A stretch of 64,000 nucleotides of DNA, taken from NCBI RefSeq assembly GCF_014596525.1, contig NZ_MSJP01000008.1:1-64000 (forward strand), written 5' to 3'. Position 1 is the stretch's first letter, and each line of letters begins with the position of its first letter. Shown piece after piece: positions 59,448-64,000 of the stretch. Made by a program: the position numbers and the translations under genes. This stretch comes from Streptomyces sp. CBMA291 (lineage in GTDB: Bacteria; Actinomycetota; Actinomycetes; Streptomycetales; Streptomycetaceae). Below the pieces are notes generated by a model. That model did no database searches, was not told the origin of the DNA, and saw nothing but the letters and a program-made list of their open reading frames with translations.

Positions 59448-60766
59448 CGGTCGACGCCTCCCATCACGGGGTCGATGGAGGCGACGGCGACGATGACGTC
59501 GGCGACCTGGCCGCCCTCGCACATCGCGGCCATGGCCTGGAGGTTGGTGAAGGACGGGTCGCGGAAGTGGACCCGGAAGGGGCGGGTGCCGCCGTCGGAG
59601 ACGACGTGGACGCCGAGTTCGCCCTTGGGGGATTCGACGGCCGCGTAGACCTGTCCGGCGGGGACCCGGAAGCCTTCGGTGACCAGCTTGAAGTGGTGGA
59701 TCAGGGCTTCCATGGAGGTGCCCATGATCTTCTTGATGTGGTCGGGCGAGTTGCCGAGGCCGTCGGTGCCGAGGGCGAGTTGGGCGGGCCAGGCGATCTT
59801 CTTGTCGGCGACCATGACGGCGCCGGGCTCCAGCCGGTCGAGGCACTGTTCGACGATGCGGAGGGACTGGCGCATCTCCTCCAGGCGGACGAGGAAGCGT
59901 CCGTAGGAGTCGCAGCTGTCGGTGGTGGGGACCTCGAAGTCGTAGTTCTCGTAGCCGCAGTAGGGGTCGGTCTTGCGCAGGTCGTGCGGAAGCCCGGCGG
60001 AGCGCAGGATGGGTCCGGTGGCGCCGAGGGCCATGCAGCCGGTGAGGTCGAGGTAGCCGACGTCCTGCATGCGGGCCTTGAAGATGGGGTTGCCGGTGGC
60101 GAGCTTGTCGTACTCCGGCAGGTTCTTCTTCATGGTCTTGACGAACTCGCGCAGGGCGTCGACGGCGCCGGGCGGGAGGTCCTGGGCGAGGCCGCCGGGG
60201 CGGATGAAGGCGTGGTTCATGCGCAGGCCGGTAATCAGCTCGTACAGGTCCAGGATCATCTCGCGGTCCCGGAAGCCGTAGATCATGATCGTGGTGGCGC
60301 CCAGCTCCATGCCTCCGGTGGCGATGCACACCAGGTGGGAGGAGAGCCGGTTCAGCTCCATGAGCAGGACGCGGATGACGCTGGCGCGGTCCGGGATCTG
60401 GTCGGTGATGCCGAGGAGCTTCTCCACGCCGAGGCAGTACGCCGTCTCGTTGTAGAACGAGGTGAGGTAGTCCATGCGGGTGACGAAGGTGGTGCCCTGG
60501 GTCCAGGTCCGGTATTCGAGGTTCTTCTCGATGCCGGTGTGGAGGTAGCCGATGCCGCAGCGGGCTTCGGTGACGGTCTCGCCGTCGATCTCCAGGATGA
60601 GCCGGAGCACGCCGTGGGTGGAGGGGTGCTGGGGGCCCATGTTGACGATGATGCGTTCGTCGTCGGCCTTGGCCGCCGACTGGACGACCTCTTCCCAGTC
60701 GCCGCCGGTCACCGTGTAGACGGCGCCTTCTGTCGTCTCCCGGGGAGACGTAGGGGACGTGGTCAT
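59444..60766 (-). CDS. nuoD: NADH-quinone oxidoreductase subunit D
   Basis: A 440-residue 49-kDa subunit that forms the quinone-binding head with NuoB. The key loop [14 protein letters not shown] is present, as is [15 protein letters not shown] read here as [18 protein letters not shown]. It ends in the family's [12 protein letters not shown]. It overlaps nuoC by one base (TGATG). It is the only nuoD in the window, so any second-cluster complex would have to share it or do without. Confidence 0.95.
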   Translation of the reverse strand: MTTSPTSPRETTEGAVYTVTGGDWEEVVQSAAKADDERIIVNMGPQHPSTHGVLRLILEIDGETVTEARCGIGYLHTGIEKNLEYRTWTQGTTFVTRMDYLTSFYNETAYCLGVEKLLGITDQIPDRASVIRVLLMELNRLSSHLVCIATGGMELGATTIMIYGFRDREMILDLYELITGLRMNHAFIRPGGLAQDLPPGAVDALREFVKTMKKNLPEYDKLATGNPIFKARMQDVGYLDLTGCMALGATGPILRSAGLPHDLRKTDPYCGYENYDFEVPTTDSCDSYGRFLVRLEEMRQSLRIVEQCLDRLEPGAVMVADKKIAWPAQLALGTDGLGNSPDHIKKIMGTSMEALIHHFKLVTEGFRVPAGQVYAAVESPKGELGVHVVSDGGTRPFRVHFRDPSFTNLQAMAAMCEGGQVADVIVAVASIDPVMGGVDR

Positions 60767-61497
60767 CAGCTGTACGACCTCCGCTGGTCCGGAGCCGGGA
60801 TCTGGGCGCCCTTGTACTCGATGGCGATGCCGCCGAGGGGGTAGTCCTTGCGCTGCGGGTGGCCCTGCCAGTCGTCCGGCATCATGATCCGGGTGAGGGC
60901 GGGGTGGCCGTCGAAGACGATGCCGAAGAAGTCGTACGTCTCGCGCTCGTGCCAGTCGTTCGTCGGGTAGACGCTCACGAGTGACGGGATGTGCGGGTCG
61001 CCGTCGGGGGCGGAGACCTCCAGGCGGAGCAGCCTGCCGTGGGTGAGCGAGCGCAGGTGGTAGACGGCGTGCAGCTCGCGGCCCTTGTCGCCGGGGTAGT
61101 GGACGCCGGAGACGCCGGTGCAGAGTTCGAAGCGGAGCGCCGGGTCGTCGCGGAGGGTGCGGGCGACGCGCGGGAGGTGCTCGCGCTCGATGTGGAAGGT
61201 CAGCTCGCCCCGGTCGACGACGGTCTTCTCGATGGCGTTCGCCGGGAGGAGGCCCTGCTCCTCCAAGGCGCCTTCGAGTTCGTCGGCGACTTCGTCGAAC
61301 CAGCCGCCGTAGGGGCGGGAGGCGGCGCCGGGGAGCCGGACGGAGCGGACGAGTCCGCCGTATCCGGTGGTGTCGCCGCCGTTGTTCGCGCCGAACATGC
61401 CGCGCTGGACGCGGACCTCCTCGCCGTGCTCGCCGCGCTGGCCCGGCAGGTTCTGCGCGCTGAGGTCCTTCTCGGGGTTGGGTGTCTCGTCGCTCAA
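60766..61497 (-). CDS. nuoC: NADH-quinone oxidoreductase subunit C
   Basis: A 243-residue 30-kDa subunit. The core motifs are [19 protein letters not shown] and [18 protein letters not shown]. The N-terminal 60 residues are variable. The start is TTG at 61497, overlapping the nuoB TGA as TTGA; no ATG or GTG gives a sensible length. It ends about where nuoC2 begins its disordered tail. Confidence 0.93.
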   Translation of the reverse strand: MSDETPNPEKDLSAQNLPGQRGEHGEEVRVQRGMFGANNGGDTTGYGGLVRSVRLPGAASRPYGGWFDEVADELEGALEEQGLLPANAIEKTVVDRGELTFHIEREHLPRVARTLRDDPALRFELCTGVSGVHYPGDKGRELHAVYHLRSLTHGRLLRLEVSAPDGDPHIPSLVSVYPTNDWHERETYDFFGIVFDGHPALTRIMMPDDWQGHPQRKDYPLGGIAIEYKGAQIPAPDQRRSYS

Positions 61498-62048
61498 CGA
61501 AGCAGACCCTTCAGCTCGATGGTGGGCAGCGCCTTCAGCGCGGCTTCCTCCGCTTCCCGGGCCGCTTCCTCGGCGTTCACGCCGAGCTTGGAGCTCTGGA
61601 TCTTCTGGTGGAGCTTGAGGATCGCGTCGAGCAGCATCTCCGGCCTGGGCGGACACCCGGGCAGGTAGATGTCGACCGGGACGATGTGGTCGACGCCCTG
61701 GACGATCGCGTAGTTGTTGAACATGCCGCCCGAGGAGGCGCAGACGCCCATGGAGATGACCCACTTGGGGTTGGGCATCTGGTCGTAGACCTGGCGCAGG
61801 ACGGGGGCCATCTTCTGGCTGACCCGGCCGGCCACGATCATCAGGTCGGCCTGGCGCGGCGAGCCGCGGAAGACCTCCATGCCGAAGCGGGCCAGGTCGT
61901 ACCGGCCGGCTCCGGTGGTCATCATCTCGATGGCGCAGCAGGCGAGGCCGAAGGTCGCGGGGAACACGGACGCCTTGCGCACCCAGCCCGCGGCCTGTTC
62001 GACGGTCGTCAGCAGAAAGCCGCTCGGGAGTTTCTCTTCGAGTCCCAT
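61494..62048 (-). CDS. nuoB: NADH-quinone oxidoreductase subunit B
   Basis: A 184-residue subunit holding cluster N2: [18 protein letters not shown] and LPGCPPRPE give the four cysteines. [18 protein letters not shown] is diagnostic. The C-terminal 35 residues are Ala/Glu-rich. It starts 17 bp after nuoA. Confidence 0.96.
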   Translation of the reverse strand: MGLEEKLPSGFLLTTVEQAAGWVRKASVFPATFGLACCAIEMMTTGAGRYDLARFGMEVFRGSPRQADLMIVAGRVSQKMAPVLRQVYDQMPNPKWVISMGVCASSGGMFNNYAIVQGVDHIVPVDIYLPGCPPRPEMLLDAILKLHQKIQSSKLGVNAEEAAREAEEAALKALPTIELKGLLR

Positions 62049-62065
62049 AGGTGCCCCTCAGCCCC

Positions 62066-62425
62066 TCAGTCCCATTCCAGGCCGCCGCGACGCCACACAT
62101 AGGCGTAGGCGACGAAGACGGTGAGCACGAAGAGCAGCATCTCCACGAGCCCGAAAAGCCCCAGGGCGTCGAAGGTGACGGCCCAGGGGTAGAGGAAGAC
62201 GATCTCGATGTCGAAGACGATGAAGAGCATCGCCGTCAGGTAGTACTTGATCGGGAAGCGGCCGCCGCCGGCGGGAGTGGGCGTCGGTTCGATGCCGCAC
62301 TCGTACGCCTCTAGTTTTGCCCTGTTGTACCGCTTTGGCCCGATAAGCGTGGCCATGACCACGGAGAAGATCGCAAACCCCGCACCCAGGGCACCGAGCA
62401 CGAGGACGGGCGCGTACGCATTCAC
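62066..62425 (-). CDS. nuoA: NADH-quinone oxidoreductase subunit A
   Basis: A 119-residue, three-helix first subunit of the complete operon. The loop [21 protein letters not shown] holds the quinone-channel cysteine and [13 protein letters not shown] the acidic pair of TM2. The GTG at 62425 follows GGAGCGAGGAGC; the frame is open to 62467 without a better start. All fourteen nuo genes, A to N, follow in order. Confidence 0.95.
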   Translation of the reverse strand: MNAYAPVLVLGALGAGFAIFSVVMATLIGPKRYNRAKLEAYECGIEPTPTPAGGGRFPIKYYLTAMLFIVFDIEIVFLYPWAVTFDALGLFGLVEMLLFVLTVFVAYAYVWRRGGLEWD

Positions 62426-63094
62426 GCTCCTCGCTCCTTCCAGTCGTCCTTGACCGTTGGACCGCACGGCCGGACCTGAAAGATCGCCCCCATGTGAGGC
62501 AGTTCACAAGCCCGGCTGCCCCGCATCTTATGCCTGCCCCTCTGTGATCTGCGACACGGGGTACGCCAACGAGTTTGTGATCTCCACCACCTGACGAAGG
62601 ATCATGAAGTCGGATGAGCGGTGATCTTGTCGCGCGAAGCGCACAAGTGATCACCAGATGTGACATCCAGACTGGTTTCCGCTGCTCGGAGGGGGTGTCG
62701 CACTATCAAGTGCTGCTCAGTACAAGCAAATTCGCGGTGGACGCGTTCGAGTGGTAAGGGATTCGGCCATCGCCCGGCCGGGAGGAGCGTCGCGGCCCGG
62801 TGGGCGTGTGCGCGTCCTCGCGAGTCCCCGTCAGATGAAAATGTGACCTGCGCCACTACCCCGAGGGCTGGAATAAGCGGGGCTTGGCCATCGGAGTCAA
62901 GAGGTGGTAAGCGTCGGGCAATTCGGACGTTTCAGCGAAAACCCATGATCAAGGCCGGGTTACACCCCGTCCGCTTTGTCCGTTACGGCGTCAATAAGGG
63001 CGCCAAAGAAGCGGATTCAGAGGTTCCGGACGTAACTGTGGCGCAACCCACGTTTCTTGAAGGGAACCGTGTACCCCTGATAGCGGTTGTACCC
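62426..63094. other. 669-bp divergent intergenic region
   Basis: No convincing gene lies here. It must hold the nuoA promoter with the Rex-like site (62493-62508) and the promoter of the cell-wall hydrolase. An imperfect long dyad spans 62620-62655, with GGTGATC and GATCACC ends and TTGT/ACAA and GCGC inner parts. The region is less G+C-rich than its flanks. Confidence 0.6.
62493..62508 (-). promoter_or_regulatory. Rex-like operator upstream of nuoA
   Basis: TGTGAGGCAGTTCACA reads on the minus strand as TGTGAACTGCCTCACA, close to the redox-sensor Rex site TGTGAAC-N4-GTTCACA. It lies about 70 bp before nuoA. Rex senses NADH/NAD+ and is known to control nuo genes in S. coelicolor, so NADH-responsive control of this operon is likely. 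Confidence 0.7.
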
Positions 63095-64000
63095 ATGTCC
63101 CACACCGCTCACATAACCAGCCACCGGAAGCCCCGCCGCAGCGCCTCGTCGATCGCGCTGCGCGCCGGAGTCGCCGGTGGCGTCCTCGGCACCATCGCGG
63201 TGGCCGCCGCCGCCGGGCCGGCCAATGCCGAGCCGGTGACCGAGACCATCGAAATGCCCACCCTGGGCTCCCTGGAGACCGGTGCGGACCTGGCCGGCGC
63301 CGTCGCCGCCTCCGCCGAGGCCTCCCAGCAGGAGGCGCTCGACCAGAGCCTCGCCACGCAGGAGCACTCGGCCCTCCTCAAGGCCGCCAAGGAAGCCAAG
63401 ACCGCCAAGGCCGAGGCCGACCGCAAGGCCGCCGCCGAGCGCGCCGAGAAGGCCCGCCTCAAGGCCGAGCAGGAGCGCAAGGACCGCGAGGAGGCCGCCG
63501 CCCGCGCCTCCCGCGACACCGTGCGCACGCAGCTCACGAGCAACTCCGGCGGCTCCTCCACGTACGCGTCGCCCTCTTCTTCCTCGTCGTCCTCTTCGTC
63601 GTCGAATTCTTCGTCGTCGTCGTCGAACGGCGGTGGTTCCTCCACGAGCGGTGAGACCACCACCCAGGCCCCCTCCGGCAACACCGCCGCGATCGTGGCC
63701 TTCGCCCGCGCCCAGATCGGCGACTCGTACGTCACCGGCGGCACCGGCCCCAACTCCTGGGACTGCTCGGGCCTCGTCCAGGCCGCCTACCGCCAGGCCG
63801 GGATCGACCTGCCCCGCATCTCGTACCAGCAGTCGAGCATGGGCAGCTCCGTCTCCCTGAGCAGCCTTCAGCCGGGCGACATCCTCTACTGGGGCAGCCG
63901 CAGCGGCTCGTACCACGTCGCCATCTACGTCGGCGGCGGCAAGTACGTCGGCGCGCAGAACTCCTCGACCGGTGTCGTCGAGCGCTCCCTGGACTGGGAC
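63095..64000 (+). CDS. Secreted NlpC/P60 peptidoglycan hydrolase, N-terminal part
   Basis: 302 codons before the window edge. A basic N-region and hydrophobic segment (GVAGGVLGTIAVAAAAGPANA) form a signal peptide. A charged coiled coil (KAAKEAKTAKAEADRKAAAE) and a long Ser-rich linker precede an NlpC/P60 domain: AAIVAFARAQIGDSYVTGG, catalytic C224 in WDCSGLVQAAYRQAG and H274 in YHVAIYVGGG. It would cut the peptide stem of peptidoglycan outside the cell. The third catalytic residue and stop lie beyond the window. Confidence 0.9.
   Translation, partial: MSHTAHITSHRKPRRSASSIALRAGVAGGVLGTIAVAAAAGPANAEPVTETIEMPTLGSLETGADLAGAVAASAEASQQEALDQSLATQEHSALLKAAKEAKTAKAEADRKAAAERAEKARLKAEQERKDREEAAARASRDTVRTQLTSNSGGSSTYASPSSSSSSSSSSNSSSSSSNGGGSSTSGETTTQAPSGNTAAIVAFARAQIGDSYVTGGTGPNSWDCSGLVQAAYRQAGIDLPRISYQQSSMGSSVSLSSLQPGDILYWGSRSGSYHVAIYVGGGKYVGAQNSSTGVVERSLDWD

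Noticed and set aside
62602..62856. An 84-codon minus-strand gene upstream of nuoA
   Set aside because: There is no ribosome binding site, the composition is not protein-like, and it lies within the regulatory region.
62880..63090. A cyclic di-AMP (ydaO-type) riboswitch before the NlpC/P60 gene
   Set aside because: Such hydrolase genes often have one, but I could not find the conserved GGGGUGAAUC-type core or the expected stems.

Overview
The window is a high-G+C actinobacterial chromosome segment that looks like Streptomyces: GTG and TTG starts are common, third codon positions are almost all G or C, neighbouring operon genes overlap by GTGA or ATGA, and the gene order (yajQ, tRNA-Tyr, htpX, a second nuo cluster, korAB, polyprenyl synthase, nuoA-N) matches what I remember of the S. 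coelicolor SCO4562-SCO4614 interval. No database was searched.

Layout. 1-1.3 kb: the end of a cytosine deaminase-like gene and a short-chain reductase. 1.32-5.45 kb: a 4.07 kb low-G+C element inserted in the 3' half of tRNA-Tyr and bounded by a perfect 58-bp duplication. It carries an AbiEi-like/nucleotidyltransferase gene pair behind two operator-like dyads, an integrase remnant, a small membrane protein and a ribbon-helix-helix protein. 5.6-9.9 kb: yajQ, two overlapping direct-reversal DNA repair genes (ogt, alkB), an APC permease and an unknown gene. 9.9-11.8 kb: a YccF protein, HtpX and MscL. 11.8-22 kb (minus): nuoA2-B2-C2-H2-I2-J2-K2-L2-M2-N2, a complex I-like cluster without nuoD, E, F or G. 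22.2-26 kb: two paralogous histidine kinases and one response regulator. 26.3-29.3 kb: korA-korB, a 2-oxoacid:ferredoxin oxidoreductase. 29.3-36.2 kb: an HxlR regulator and its divergent reductase, RarD, DUF4291, GNAT, a secreted aminopeptidase and a LolA-like secreted protein. 36.3-41 kb: long-chain polyprenyl diphosphate synthase, POT peptide transporter and S15-type hydrolase. 41-46.6 kb: an LAxTG wall protein, fumarylacetoacetase, a secreted intradiol dioxygenase with a binding module, an AraC regulator and a secreted unknown. 46.7-62.4 kb (minus): the full 14-gene nuoA-N operon with a Rex-like operator upstream. The window ends inside a secreted NlpC/P60 hydrolase.

How it fits together. 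The theme is respiration: a complete NADH-linked complex I, a second pump lacking NADH and FMN subunits, a ferredoxin-reducing KorAB near it, and a prenyl synthase that could supply the menaquinone side chain. The most unusual items are the tRNA-Tyr element with its AbiE-like pair, and the second complex I cluster, whose NuoC carries a 300-residue disordered tail and whose NuoH has an altered quinone-site motif. Tandem duplications located at gene ends recur at several places.
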